Assembly: GCA_946412355.1 (NCBI GenBank)
Contig: CAMKGX010000008.1
Span: 1 to 53,486 of the forward strand
DNA length: 53,486 nt
Direction of reading: 5' to 3'
Origin: an uncultured Clostridia bacterium
GTDB lineage: Bacteria > Bacillota > Clostridia > Oscillospirales > Oscillospiraceae
Below, piece after piece: positions 17,364 through 25,231 of the stretch. Position 1 is the stretch's first letter. Each line of letters begins with the position of its first letter. A program made the position numbers and the translations under genes. The notes beneath the pieces were generated by a model. That model did no database searches. It was not told the origin of the DNA and saw nothing but the letters and a program-made list of their open reading frames with translations.

Positions 17364-19043
17364 TTACAGCGGAATAGCGTCGTTCATCAGATCGTCCACC
17401 ACCCGCTGCCGCACCTGGGACACGTCGGTGGCGCGCACCTTCTCCCGCAGGGGCAGCACCGCCGCCGGGACCACGGAGAACTGCTCGATGCCCAGGGCCA
17501 GGAAGGTCTCCGTCAGGTCTGCCTCCGCCGCCAGTTCGCCGCAGATGCTGCACCGAATGTGGTTGGCCTTTGCGTTTTCCGCCACCAGCTTCACCAGCCG
17601 CAGCACCGCCGGATGGCGGGAGTTGTAGAACCGGCCCAGGTCGCTGTTCTGCCGGTCACAGGCCAGGGTATACTGTGTCAGGTCGTTGGTGCCCAGGCAG
17701 AAGAAGTCCGCCACCTTGGCGAGCCTGTCGCTGACCAGTGCCGCCGACGGCGTTTCGATCATCACGCCCACCGCCACGTTCTCCGCAAAGGGCACGCCCT
17801 GGGCCCGCAGCTCGTCCGTCACCTGGCGGCACAGCTTCCGCGCCTCCTTCACCTCCCACACGGAGGTCACCATGGGGAACATGATGCTCAGCGTGCCGTA
17901 GGCTGAGGCCCGGTACAGCGCCCGCAGCTGGGTGCGGAAAAGGTCGGGCCGGTTCAGGCACAGCCGCAGCCCCCGGGTGCCCAGGGCGGGGTTGGTCTCG
18001 GCGGGCAGCACCATGCTGGGCGGGCACTTGTCTGCCCCCACGTCCAGCGTGCGTATCACCACTTCCTTGCCCCCCATGGCGGACAGCACCCGCTTGTAGG
18101 CGTCAAACTGCTCGTCCTCTCCGGGAATCTGGCTGCGGTGGAGGAACAGTACCTCGCTGCGGAACAGGCCGATGCCCTCGCCGCCGTTTTCCAGCACCGG
18201 GTACACGTCGGCGGGGGTGCCGATGTTGCAGCAGATCTGCACCTTCTGCCCGTCGGCGGTGACGGAGGGCAGGGCCTTCAACTGCCGCAGGGCCTGTAAT
18301 TTCTTCTGCTGCCGCTGCTGCCGCTTCAGCATCCGCTCCCGCATGGCCTCGTCCGGGTCCAGCACCAGTATGCCGCTGCCGCCGTCCACAATGACCTCCC
18401 GGCCCTCGTATTCCGGCCGCAGCCTGTCGCCGATGGCCACGATGGCGGGGATGCCCATGGTGCGGGCCAGGATGGCGGTGTGGCTGGCCCCGGAGCCGCC
18501 GGTGGTGACAAAGGCCAGGATCTTCCGCTTGTCCAGCTGCATGGTCTCGCTGGGGGCCAGGTCATCCGCCGCCAGCACCACCGGCCCGTCAAAGTCGGGC
18601 CGTGACCGCTCCACGCCGGTGAGGGCTGCCAATATTCTGTCGGACACGTCCTTCACGTCGGCGCTGCGCTCCCGGAGATAGGCGTCGTCCATGGCGGCGA
18701 ACATGGCGGCGAACTGCTCCGCCACGTCCGCCACCGCCGCCTCGGCGTTCAGCCGCTGGCTGTGGATCAGCTCCGAGATGGCCTGGGCGTAGTCCGGGTC
18801 CCGGGCCATGATCTGGTGAATTTCAAAGAACCGGGCGGCGTCGCTGCCGGCCTCATGCCGGGCCTGCTGCTCCAGCGCCGCCAGCTCCTCCACCGCCTGG
18901 TCCCGGGCGGCGGTAAACCGCAGCCACTCCCGGTAGGGGTCGCCCCCGGTGTGGCGCTCTACCGTCTGCTCCTCCCGGTGTAAAAATTGCAGCTGCCCCA
19001 CCGCGATGCCCACGCTGGCGCCTTTTCCCTGTATGGAGATCAT
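17364..19043 (-). CDS. ptsI: Phosphoenolpyruvate-protein phosphotransferase (PTS enzyme I)
   Basis: First enzyme of the sugar phosphotransferase system; it passes phosphate from PEP to HPr (559 residues, normal). Order: N-terminal HPr-binding helical domain, phosphohistidine loop TTGGSGASHTAILAR (His188; the usual RTSH reads GASH), then the PEP-binding barrel with GIGLFRSEVLFL, DVGADKCPPSM, MFPMVTSVWEV, FCLGTNDLTQYTLACDR and CSICGELAA containing the catalytic Cys. AAGAGG precedes the ATG. No HPr or enzyme II gene is in the window, so it acts with partners elsewhere. A small GC hairpin lies directly upstream. Confidence 0.94.
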   Translation of the reverse strand: MISIQGKGASVGIAVGQLQFLHREEQTVERHTGGDPYREWLRFTAARDQAVEELAALEQQARHEAGSDAARFFEIHQIMARDPDYAQAISELIHSQRLNAEAAVADVAEQFAAMFAAMDDAYLRERSADVKDVSDRILAALTGVERSRPDFDGPVVLAADDLAPSETMQLDKRKILAFVTTGGSGASHTAILARTMGIPAIVAIGDRLRPEYEGREVIVDGGSGILVLDPDEAMRERMLKRQQRQQKKLQALRQLKALPSVTADGQKVQICCNIGTPADVYPVLENGGEGIGLFRSEVLFLHRSQIPGEDEQFDAYKRVLSAMGGKEVVIRTLDVGADKCPPSMVLPAETNPALGTRGLRLCLNRPDLFRTQLRALYRASAYGTLSIMFPMVTSVWEVKEARKLCRQVTDELRAQGVPFAENVAVGVMIETPSAALVSDRLAKVADFFCLGTNDLTQYTLACDRQNSDLGRFYNSRHPAVLRLVKLVAENAKANHIRCSICGELAAEADLTETFLALGIEQFSVVPAAVLPLREKVRATDVSQVRQRVVDDLMNDAIPL

Positions 19044-19095
19044 ATTGCCGACCTCTTTCCGCCCCCTTTGGGGGCATTTTTATTAAAAATGTGAC

Positions 19096-20001
19096 TTATT
19101 GTGGGAGAAATTGTTCCCGCTCGGTGACGCAGTGGGTTTTCAATTCCGCCACCAGCGCTTCCAATGCCGACAGCACGTGGGGCCGTGTGTCGCCCCCTAC
19201 CAGCACGTACATGATGTCGTCGCCCACCTGGAGCTGCCCCCGGTTCATCCACCAGCGCACCAGGCCGATGCCGGGCAGCTGCCGGGCCTTCTCCGCCGCG
19301 GCCTCCGCCTTTTCCTCGTCGTAGTCGAACCACATCCCGGCCACGCCCGGGGCCTCCTGCCCTTCCCGCACGGCGGAGCGGGCCGTGGCCCGCACCACGC
19401 CGTTGTGGATAAGATACATGCCGATGCCCGCCGCTGCCGCCTCCGCCTTGGCCTGCCGCAGCCAATCGTCCGCCGAGGGCGGTGTGGGCCGTGGCTCCTG
19501 GGCCGGGGCGGCGCAGTCGGCGCTGCCCTGGGAGCGCAGCATCTCGATGCCGTGGCCCAGGGCGTCCAGCACGGCGGCGAGATTCTCCCTTGCCGCCTTC
19601 TCGCTGCCGGGGAGGTTTACCATGAGGCTGCGCTTCCGCAGGGCGGCCACGCCTCGGGACAGGCACCCCCTGGGGGTGATTTTCAGGCTCTCGGCGCGCA
19701 TGGCCTCGGCGATGCCGGGGCACAGCCGCTCCGCCACGGAGAGGGTGGCCTCCGGGGTAACGTCCCGGGGGGAAAACCCGGTGCCCCCGGTGGTGAGTAT
19801 CAAGGCCGCCTCCAACGTGTCGGCGCAGTAGGTGAGGGTGGCGGCGATCTGCGCCCCCTCGTCCGGCACCAGCGCCGTGTGTATCACCCGATATCCGGCC
19901 CCGGCCAGCATGGCGCAAAGCGCCGGTCCGCTGGTGTCCTGCCGCAGGCCCTGATATCCCTTGTCGCTGACGGTGATCACCGCCGCTGTGTAGCCGCTCA
20001 T
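19096..20001 (-). CDS. MogA/MoaB-type molybdopterin adenylyltransferase fused to a MoaE-like domain
   Basis: Two-domain protein of 301 residues. Residues 1-155 are a MogA/MoaB domain with ITVSDKG, LTTGGTGFSPRDVTPEA and MVNLPGSEKA, the molybdopterin-binding motifs. A proline-rich linker (167-178) leads to about 125 residues resembling MoaE, the large subunit of molybdopterin synthase (MYLIHNGVVRA, FDYDEEKAEAAAEKA, NRGQLQVGDDIMYVLVGG, ALEALVAELK). The MoaE catalytic Lys near the end (WKRE in E. coli) reads TERE, though the earlier LK lysine (288) is kept. ATG 20001 overlaps the moaC stop (ATGA). It is the last gene of the molybdenum operon. The MoaE assignment is good but not certain. Confidence 0.82.
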   Translation of the reverse strand: MSGYTAAVITVSDKGYQGLRQDTSGPALCAMLAGAGYRVIHTALVPDEGAQIAATLTYCADTLEAALILTTGGTGFSPRDVTPEATLSVAERLCPGIAEAMRAESLKITPRGCLSRGVAALRKRSLMVNLPGSEKAARENLAAVLDALGHGIEMLRSQGSADCAAPAQEPRPTPPSADDWLRQAKAEAAAAGIGMYLIHNGVVRATARSAVREGQEAPGVAGMWFDYDEEKAEAAAEKARQLPGIGLVRWWMNRGQLQVGDDIMYVLVGGDTRPHVLSALEALVAELKTHCVTEREQFLPQ

Positions 20002-20480
20002 ACCTGGTCCTCCCTCCGGTAGTCGCCGTGTACGCCGCCGGACTTTGCCAGCAGCCGCACGTCCGCAATCACCATGTCCCGCTGCACCGCCTTGCACATG
20101 TCGTACACCGTCAGCGCCGCGGCGGCGGCGCCGGTCAGCGCCTCCATCTCCACGCCGGTTTTGCCGTCGGTTGCCACGGTGGTTTCAATCTCCACGCTGC
20201 CTTTTTCCTCGTCCAGCCAGAGCCTTGCTTCGATTTTATCCAGCCCAATGGGGTGGCACAGGGGAATGAGGTCCGGCGTCCGCTTGGCCCCCATAATGGC
20301 GGCCAGCTGGGCCACCGTCAGCACGTCCCCTTTTTTCACGCCGCCGCGGCGGATGAGGGCAAAAGTCTCCCCGTTCACCAGCACCCGGGCCGCCGCCGTG
20401 GCGGTGCGGCGGGAGGGGGCTTTCTCCCCCACGTCCACCATCCGGGCGTTGCCCTGGGGGTCAAAATGGGTCAGTTCCAT
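19998..20480 (-). CDS. moaC: Cyclic pyranopterin monophosphate synthase MoaC
   Basis: Second step of molybdenum cofactor synthesis, forming cyclic pyranopterin monophosphate from the MoaA product (160 residues, normal). Conserved motifs: MVDVGEKAPSRRTATA near the N-terminus, LIPLCHPI, GVEMEALTGAAAAALTVYDMCKAVQRDM (with the catalytic Lys-Asp region) and KSGG near the end. It starts 4 bases after the moaA stop and overlaps the next gene by 4 bases, so translation is probably coupled. Confidence 0.97.
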   Translation of the reverse strand: MELTHFDPQGNARMVDVGEKAPSRRTATAAARVLVNGETFALIRRGGVKKGDVLTVAQLAAIMGAKRTPDLIPLCHPIGLDKIEARLWLDEEKGSVEIETTVATDGKTGVEMEALTGAAAAALTVYDMCKAVQRDMVIADVRLLAKSGGVHGDYRREDQV

Positions 20481-20484
20481 GGCG

Positions 20485-21435
20485 TTATCCTCCGATTTCG
20501 TTCATGGCCCGGCCTGCGCCGCTAAGGCAGCCGCAGGTCAGGTCGCCGTGGGCACGGGGCTTGGCATCGATGGCCCGGCGGAGCTGCTGCGCCATCTCCG
20601 CCTCCGTCAGCCCCTTTAAGGGGAACTCCCCGGGGCTGTGGAGGCAGGGCTTCACCATGCCGTCGGCCGTGATCCGCAGCCGGTTGCACCGGTCACAAAA
20701 GCTGTCGTGTACCGGGCTGATGAGGCCCACCCGGCCCGCCGCCCCGGGCAGGCGGTAGAGCTTGGCCACGCCGCCGTCGGCGCTCTCCTCCCGCAGCTCC
20801 GGCAGGGCCCGGAGCACCGCCGTCCCCGGCACGTAGCACGCCGGGGAAAAGGCGCCGTCCACCATGGGCATCAGCTCAATGAACCGCACGTCCACCCCCA
20901 GCGTTCTCGTCAGTTCCGCCAGGTCGGGTATCTCGTCGTCGTTGACGCCGCCCATCAGAACGGCGTTGATTTTCACCTGCCGAAACCCGGCCTTGACGGC
21001 GCTTTCCACGCCCGCCAAAGCCTCCCGCAATTCCCCACGCCGGGTGATGGCGCGGTAGCGCTCGGGCCGCAGCGTGTCCAGGCTGATGTTCACCCGGCTG
21101 ACCCCCGCCCGGCGCAGGGCCTCCGCCAGAGGCGGCAGCAGCGTGCCGTTGGTGGTGAGGCACACCTCTTCGATGCCCTCCACCGCGGCGCACCGGCGGC
21201 ACAGGTCCACGATGCCCGGCTTCACCAGCGGCTCGCCGCCGGTGAGCCGCAGCTTGCGCACCCCCAGCCGGGCCGCCGCCCGCACCGCCGCCACCATCTC
21301 GTCCTGGGTCAGCATCTCGCTGTGGGCCCGCTTTGCCACGCCCTCCTCCGGCATACAGTAGCGGCACCGCAGGTTGCACAGATCCGTCACCGAGAGGCGC
21401 AGATAGGTGATTTCCCGTCCCATCGAATCCTTCAT
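20485..21435 (-). CDS. moaA: GTP 3',8-cyclase MoaA
   Basis: Radical SAM enzyme of the first molybdopterin step (316 residues). Two Fe-S sites are visible: the N-terminal C20-x3-C24-x2-C27 (CNLRCRYC) for SAM chemistry and a C-terminal CDRCNRLRITADG...KPCL for substrate binding. The GTGGEP-type motif reads RLTGGEP, and the chain ends in the functional GG pair typical of MoaA. ATG 21435 lies one base after the stop of the MoeA-like gene. An upstream TTG at 21450 is in frame but unlikely. Confidence 0.97.
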   Translation of the reverse strand: MKDSMGREITYLRLSVTDLCNLRCRYCMPEEGVAKRAHSEMLTQDEMVAAVRAAARLGVRKLRLTGGEPLVKPGIVDLCRRCAAVEGIEEVCLTTNGTLLPPLAEALRRAGVSRVNISLDTLRPERYRAITRRGELREALAGVESAVKAGFRQVKINAVLMGGVNDDEIPDLAELTRTLGVDVRFIELMPMVDGAFSPACYVPGTAVLRALPELREESADGGVAKLYRLPGAAGRVGLISPVHDSFCDRCNRLRITADGMVKPCLHSPGEFPLKGLTEAEMAQQLRRAIDAKPRAHGDLTCGCLSGAGRAMNEIGG

Positions 21436-21436
21436 C

Positions 21437-22453
21437 TCAATACCTGCCAAAGGTGCAGTTGGGGTAATGGCACGCCGGGCAAAGCTGGCAAAGGCCGCCG
21501 TCCCCCAGCCGCAGCAAATCCTCTTTCGTAATGGGGTCGCCCGTAAAAATCTGGGGCAGCAGCACGTCCAGCACCGTGGTGGGCAGGCTGATGGCCGCCC
21601 CCGGCACGCCTAAAATGGGCACGCCGCCCAGGTAGGCCACCAGCGTCATGTTCCCCGGCTGGGCAGGCACGCCGTGGGTGATGATGTCCGCCCCCAGCTG
21701 CCGGATGGCGGTGGGGGTCAGGTCGTCCGGGTCCACCGACATGCCCCCTGTGAAGATGAGGAAATCCGCCCCCCGGTCCAGATAGCCCCGGGCAGCGCCC
21801 ACAATCATATCCAAATCGTCGTCGCAAACGGTGCAGCCCAGAATTGCCGCGTCAAACCGGGACAGCTTCTTCCGTATCACCGGCTGGAATTTGTCCTGAA
21901 TCCGCCCCGTGTAAATCTCCGACCCCGTGATGATCACGCCCACGTTCCTGTGTCCGTAGGGCCGCAGATCCAGCAGCTTTTTGCCCTTGCACAGCGCCTC
22001 GGCGTCGATGATCTGCTGCTCCTTCGTCACCAGCGGCACGATGCGCATGGAGGCCAGCCGCGCCCCCGGCCGCACCGGGTAGTGGTCGGGCAACGTGGCG
22101 ATGGTGATGTCGCCGATGTGGTTCACCGCGTCAAGGAGCGCCCGGTCCACCCGGAAAAGCCCCTCCCGGTCGGCGATCAGCAACATCTTTCCCTCGGAGG
22201 GCCCCTCGTAATGGGCTCCCTCCACCGGGGCCATGGCCGCCAATCGCGCCGCGCAGTCCTCCTCGTGGAGCTCCCCGGCCTCCGCCTCCCAGATGAACAC
22301 CGTCCGCTTGCCCAAATCCAGCAGCTTGGGCACGTCCTCCTCCGTAATCACGTGGCCCCGCCGGAAGGCGGCGCCCTTGAAGCCGTCCCGCATGGCGGTG
22401 ATGTCGTGGCAGAGGGTCATGCCCACCGCCTTTTCCACCTGTACCTTTTTCAT
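21437..22453 (-). CDS. Short MoeA-like molybdopterin-binding protein with C-terminal cysteine cluster
   Basis: Protein of 338 residues. The C-terminal half is a MoCF-biosynthesis (MPT-binding) domain: VGVIITGSEIYTGRI, ADFLIFTGGMSVDPDDLTP, GVPILGVPGAAIS. The N-terminal half (MKKVQVEKAVGMTLCHDIT, then RRGHVITEEDVPKLLDLGK) replaces the longer MoeA N-terminal domains. The last 20 residues hold four cysteines, CQLCPACHYPNC, suggesting a metal or Fe-S site. The operon has no standard moeA, so this may serve in molybdate insertion; that is inference. GGAGGAA precedes the ATG, which lies 2 bases after the modC stop. Confidence 0.82.
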   Translation of the reverse strand: MKKVQVEKAVGMTLCHDITAMRDGFKGAAFRRGHVITEEDVPKLLDLGKRTVFIWEAEAGELHEEDCAARLAAMAPVEGAHYEGPSEGKMLLIADREGLFRVDRALLDAVNHIGDITIATLPDHYPVRPGARLASMRIVPLVTKEQQIIDAEALCKGKKLLDLRPYGHRNVGVIITGSEIYTGRIQDKFQPVIRKKLSRFDAAILGCTVCDDDLDMIVGAARGYLDRGADFLIFTGGMSVDPDDLTPTAIRQLGADIITHGVPAQPGNMTLVAYLGGVPILGVPGAAISLPTTVLDVLLPQIFTGDPITKEDLLRLGDGGLCQLCPACHYPNCTFGRY

Positions 22454-22455
22454 GC

Positions 22456-23487
22456 TTATTCCTCCAGCAGCAGCAGCGCGTCCTTTGGCAGGTGCAGCGT
22501 CACGCTGTCCGCCCTGTGGTCGCGCCACCACGATTTGTCCACTTCCCAGCCCAGGGGCTTTTTTCCGCCCCGGGGCTGCACCATCACCGTGCAGGAGAAG
22601 GGGTTTTCCACCACCTCCGTCACCGCGCCGTGTATCTCGTTCTCCCCGGGGCCGTACTGCACCGCGTGCATCCGTATCCCCACGTACCGCGCCGCTTTCG
22701 GCACGTCGCCCGCCGCCAGGGTCACGCCCCAGTCGTCAGCCAACATCCGCCCGTCCGGCAAAAGGGTAATGGGGGAGAGGTTCTTGCAGCCCGTCAGCGC
22801 CGCGCCGGCGCGTGTGCGGGGATGGGCAAAAATGGCCTCCTTCGTCCCCCGGGCGGTGACGTGTCCATTTTCCACCAGGGCCATGGTGTCGCTCAATCGG
22901 TAGGCCTCGTCCCTGTCGTGGGACACCAGCACCACCGTCCTGCCAAAGTCCCGGATGGTGCGCCGCAGCTCCCCCTCCAATGCAAAGCGCAAATGGCTGT
23001 CCAGGGCGGAAAAGGGCTCGTCCAGCAATAGAATATCCGGCCCGTTCAGCAGTATCCGCCCCAGGGCGATGCGCTGCTGCTCGCCGCCGGAGAGCTGGGC
23101 GGGCAGCTTGTCCGCCGCCGCCGTCAGCCCCAGGGTAGCCAGCATACCGTCCGCCTTGGCCCCGGCCCCCTTTTTGTCGCCCCGCACGCCGCACAGCAGG
23201 TTCTGCCGAGCCGTCATGTGGGGGAACAGGGCGTATTGCTGAAAGAGATACCCCACCCGCCGCTGCTGGGGCGGCAGGTTGATGTGTTTATCCGAGTCAA
23301 ACAGCACCCGCCCGTCCACCTCGATATGGCCCCGGTCGGGGGTCACGATGCCGGCGATGCATTTGAGCGTCATGCTCTTGCCGCTGCCGGAGGCCCCCAG
23401 CAGGGCCAGGGTCTCGTTTTCGGCGGCAAACGCCATCTTCAGCGTGAAGCCGGGCAGCGTTTTTTCGATGTCTACCACAAGAGACAT
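22456..23487 (-). CDS. modC: Molybdate ABC transporter ATP-binding protein ModC
   Basis: ATPase of the molybdate importer (343 residues). Walker A GASGSGKS, Q-loop FQQYALFPHM, signature LSGGEQQRIALGR, Walker B DILLLDEP and the switch His in LVSHDRDEA are all present. The about 110-residue C-terminal extension fits a degenerate MOP-type regulatory domain. Identification as molybdate rather than sulfate rests on the ModA/ModB neighbours and the moa genes downstream. Its ATG directly abuts the modB stop. Confidence 0.92.
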   Translation of the reverse strand: MSLVVDIEKTLPGFTLKMAFAAENETLALLGASGSGKSMTLKCIAGIVTPDRGHIEVDGRVLFDSDKHINLPPQQRRVGYLFQQYALFPHMTARQNLLCGVRGDKKGAGAKADGMLATLGLTAAADKLPAQLSGGEQQRIALGRILLNGPDILLLDEPFSALDSHLRFALEGELRRTIRDFGRTVVLVSHDRDEAYRLSDTMALVENGHVTARGTKEAIFAHPRTRAGAALTGCKNLSPITLLPDGRMLADDWGVTLAAGDVPKAARYVGIRMHAVQYGPGENEIHGAVTEVVENPFSCTVMVQPRGGKKPLGWEVDKSWWRDHRADSVTLHLPKDALLLLEE

Positions 23488-24150
23488 TTACGCCGCCCCC
23501 TTTCGCCGCTCCAGCAGGTTTACCGCCAAAAGCACCGCCGCTGAGATGGCCACGTTCACCAGCACCCACCGCAGGGCCAGCGCGTCGTTGTCCGTCCGCC
23601 AGAGCTGGTACACCGTGGTGGACACGGTGGCCGTCCGCCCCGGGGTGTACCCGGCGATCATGCTGGTGGCGCCGTACTCCCCCAGGGCGCGGGCGAAGGT
23701 CAGCACCGTCCCCGCCAGAATCCCCTGGCGGCACACCGGCATTCGGATGCGCCAGAAGATGTAGGTGTTGGAAAGGCCCAACGTCTGCCCCGCCTGGGCC
23801 AGGGTCTCGTCAAAGGACTCAAAGGCCCCTCGGGCCGTGCGGTACATCAGCGGGAACACCACCACCGCCGTGGCGATGATGGCGGACCACCACGTCATGG
23901 TGAGCCGCAGCCCCAGCACCCGCAGCGCCCACGCGCCGAGAATGCGCCGCGGCCCCAGCAGCCGCAGCAGCAAATAGCCCACCACCGTAGGCGGCAGCAC
24001 CAGCGGCAGCGTGAGGATCACGTCCGCCACGCCCTTGATAAGCCGGGGCAGCCTTGCCGCGTAATAGGCCAGGGCGATGCCGGCGAAGAACACAATGGCC
24101 GTGCTGACCGCCGCGATCCGCAGCGAGTTCCAAAGGGGGAACCAGTCCAT
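23488..24150 (-). CDS. modB: Molybdate ABC transporter permease ModB
   Basis: Membrane subunit of 220 residues with about five spans. The EAA loop reads QAGQTLGLSNTYIFWRIRMP, contacting ModC, followed by ARALGEYGATSMIAGYTPGRT, highly typical of ModB. ATG 24150 follows AGGTGGG; the open frame upstream is not needed for the family length. Between it and modA is a hairpin with five Ts that probably lowers modBC expression relative to modA. Confidence 0.94.
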   Translation of the reverse strand: MDWFPLWNSLRIAAVSTAIVFFAGIALAYYAARLPRLIKGVADVILTLPLVLPPTVVGYLLLRLLGPRRILGAWALRVLGLRLTMTWWSAIIATAVVVFPLMYRTARGAFESFDETLAQAGQTLGLSNTYIFWRIRMPVCRQGILAGTVLTFARALGEYGATSMIAGYTPGRTATVSTTVYQLWRTDNDALALRWVLVNVAISAAVLLAVNLLERRKGAA

Positions 24151-24174
24151 ACCGCCCACCTGCCTTTCTTTACG

Positions 24175-24207
24175 AAAAAGGGCAGGCGGGAAAGCCCATA
24201 CCTGCCC
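24175..24207 (-). terminator. Attenuating terminator between modA and modB
   Basis: Minus strand: arms GGGCAGG (24201-24207) and CCTGCCC (24180-24186), an inner GGG/CCC pair around CTTT, then TTTTT (24175-24179). It lies inside the operon, so partial read-through is expected. Confidence 0.75.
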
Positions 24208-24238
24208 AATCAAATCATATCGCGGTTTTGCCCCGGTG

Positions 24239-25075
24239 TCAACCAAGAGGCGTAAAGCCCACGCCGGCAAATACCGCCCCCGCCTCCTCCGAGCGCAGGT
24301 AGTCCAGGAACGCCTGGGCCGCCTCGGGATGCTCTGACACGTTCAGCACCGCCGCAGGATAGATGACCTGGCCGCACATCTCCGCCGTGGCGGTGTCGGT
24401 GATGGGCAGCCCGGCGGAGAAGGCGTCCGTGGCGTAGATGATGCCGCAGTCCACCGCCGCCTCCGCCACCTGGGAGGTGACCTCCTTCACGTTGCTGCCG
24501 TAGGTCAGGCAGCCCGCCTCCGCCAATTCTTCCTCGTTCAGCCCGTAGTAATCAAAGATTTTTTGGGTGTACTGGCCCACCGGCACGTCGCTGTTGCCCA
24601 TGGCCAGCAGCACCGTGCCAGCCTCCAAGGCCGCCGCCAGGTCGTCAAAGGAGGCGATGCCCGCCCCCCGGCCCTCGGCCACCGACAGGGCCACCTTGTT
24701 CTCCAGCAGGTCCACCCGGCTGCCCTGCAGCACGAAGTCCAGCCCATCGGGGTTGCCGTGTTCCGCGTCCCGGGCGCCGTCCAGGGCGTTCATCTGCTTG
24801 GGGGCGGCGGAGATAAAGAGGTCGCACACCGCCCCCTCCTGTATCTGGGTCTTCAGCGTGCCGGAGGAGTCGAAGCTGCACACCACCGTCACCTCCGGGG
24901 CCACGGCCTTGTACATCTCCACGATCTCCGTCACCGTCTCCTGCAGCGACGCCGCGGCGAACACCGTCAGCGTCACCTGCTCTGGCAGCGCTTCCGTCTC
25001 TGCCTGCCGCGCCCCGCAGCCCGCCAGGGCCAGCACCATCACCAGCGCCATCATCCATGCCACACAGCGTTTCAT
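24239..25075 (-). CDS. modA: Molybdate-binding lipoprotein ModA
   Basis: Extracytoplasmic solute-binding protein (278 residues). Signal peptide with lipobox ALAGC (Cys20) anchors it in the membrane. The mature part begins with LTVFAAASLQETVTEI, the molybdate-binding signature, and continues with SFDSSGTLKTQIQEGAVCDLFISA and a C-terminal AAVLNVSEHPEAAQAFLDYL segment. The family would also bind tungstate; selectivity cannot be read. It is the first gene of the modABC-moe-moaA-moaC-mogA/E operon. Confidence 0.95.
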   Translation of the reverse strand: MKRCVAWMMALVMVLALAGCGARQAETEALPEQVTLTVFAAASLQETVTEIVEMYKAVAPEVTVVCSFDSSGTLKTQIQEGAVCDLFISAAPKQMNALDGARDAEHGNPDGLDFVLQGSRVDLLENKVALSVAEGRGAGIASFDDLAAALEAGTVLLAMGNSDVPVGQYTQKIFDYYGLNEEELAEAGCLTYGSNVKEVTSQVAEAAVDCGIIYATDAFSAGLPITDTATAEMCGQVIYPAAVLNVSEHPEAAQAFLDYLRSEEAGAVFAGVGFTPLG

Positions 25076-25119
25076 TGCTCCGTCCTCCTATTCATATTAT
25101 AATAGTACCCCTTGATATG

Positions 25120-25141
25120 GTTATTCTCGCATGAGAATAAC
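25120..25141. promoter_or_regulatory. Dyad operator in the molybdenum operon promoter
   Basis: Perfect inverted repeat, arms GTTATTCTC and GAGAATAAC separated by GCAT. It covers the -10 element and most of the spacer of the modA promoter, so a bound protein would block transcription. A molybdate- or tungstate-responsive repressor (ModE-like in role) is the obvious candidate, not proven. Confidence 0.7.
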
Positions 25142-25151
25142 GAAAAGTCAA
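25123..25151 (-). promoter_or_regulatory. Promoter of the molybdenum operon
   Basis: Minus strand: -35 TTGACT (25146-25151), 17-bp spacer, -10 GAGAAT (25123-25128) preceded by an extended TGC element. The -10 is within the dyad. Confidence 0.7.
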
Positions 25152-25231
25152 GCTTTTTCTACCGGCGGCTCTTTCCTTTTTTCGACAATGTGATAGAATA
25201 GGAAGGAATTTACACTGGAGGCGACCCACAC

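Noticed and set aside
25183-25209. Promoter TTCGACA / TAGAAT before the GH13 gene
   Set aside because: The two boxes are only 6-7 bases apart; other -35 choices are poor matches.
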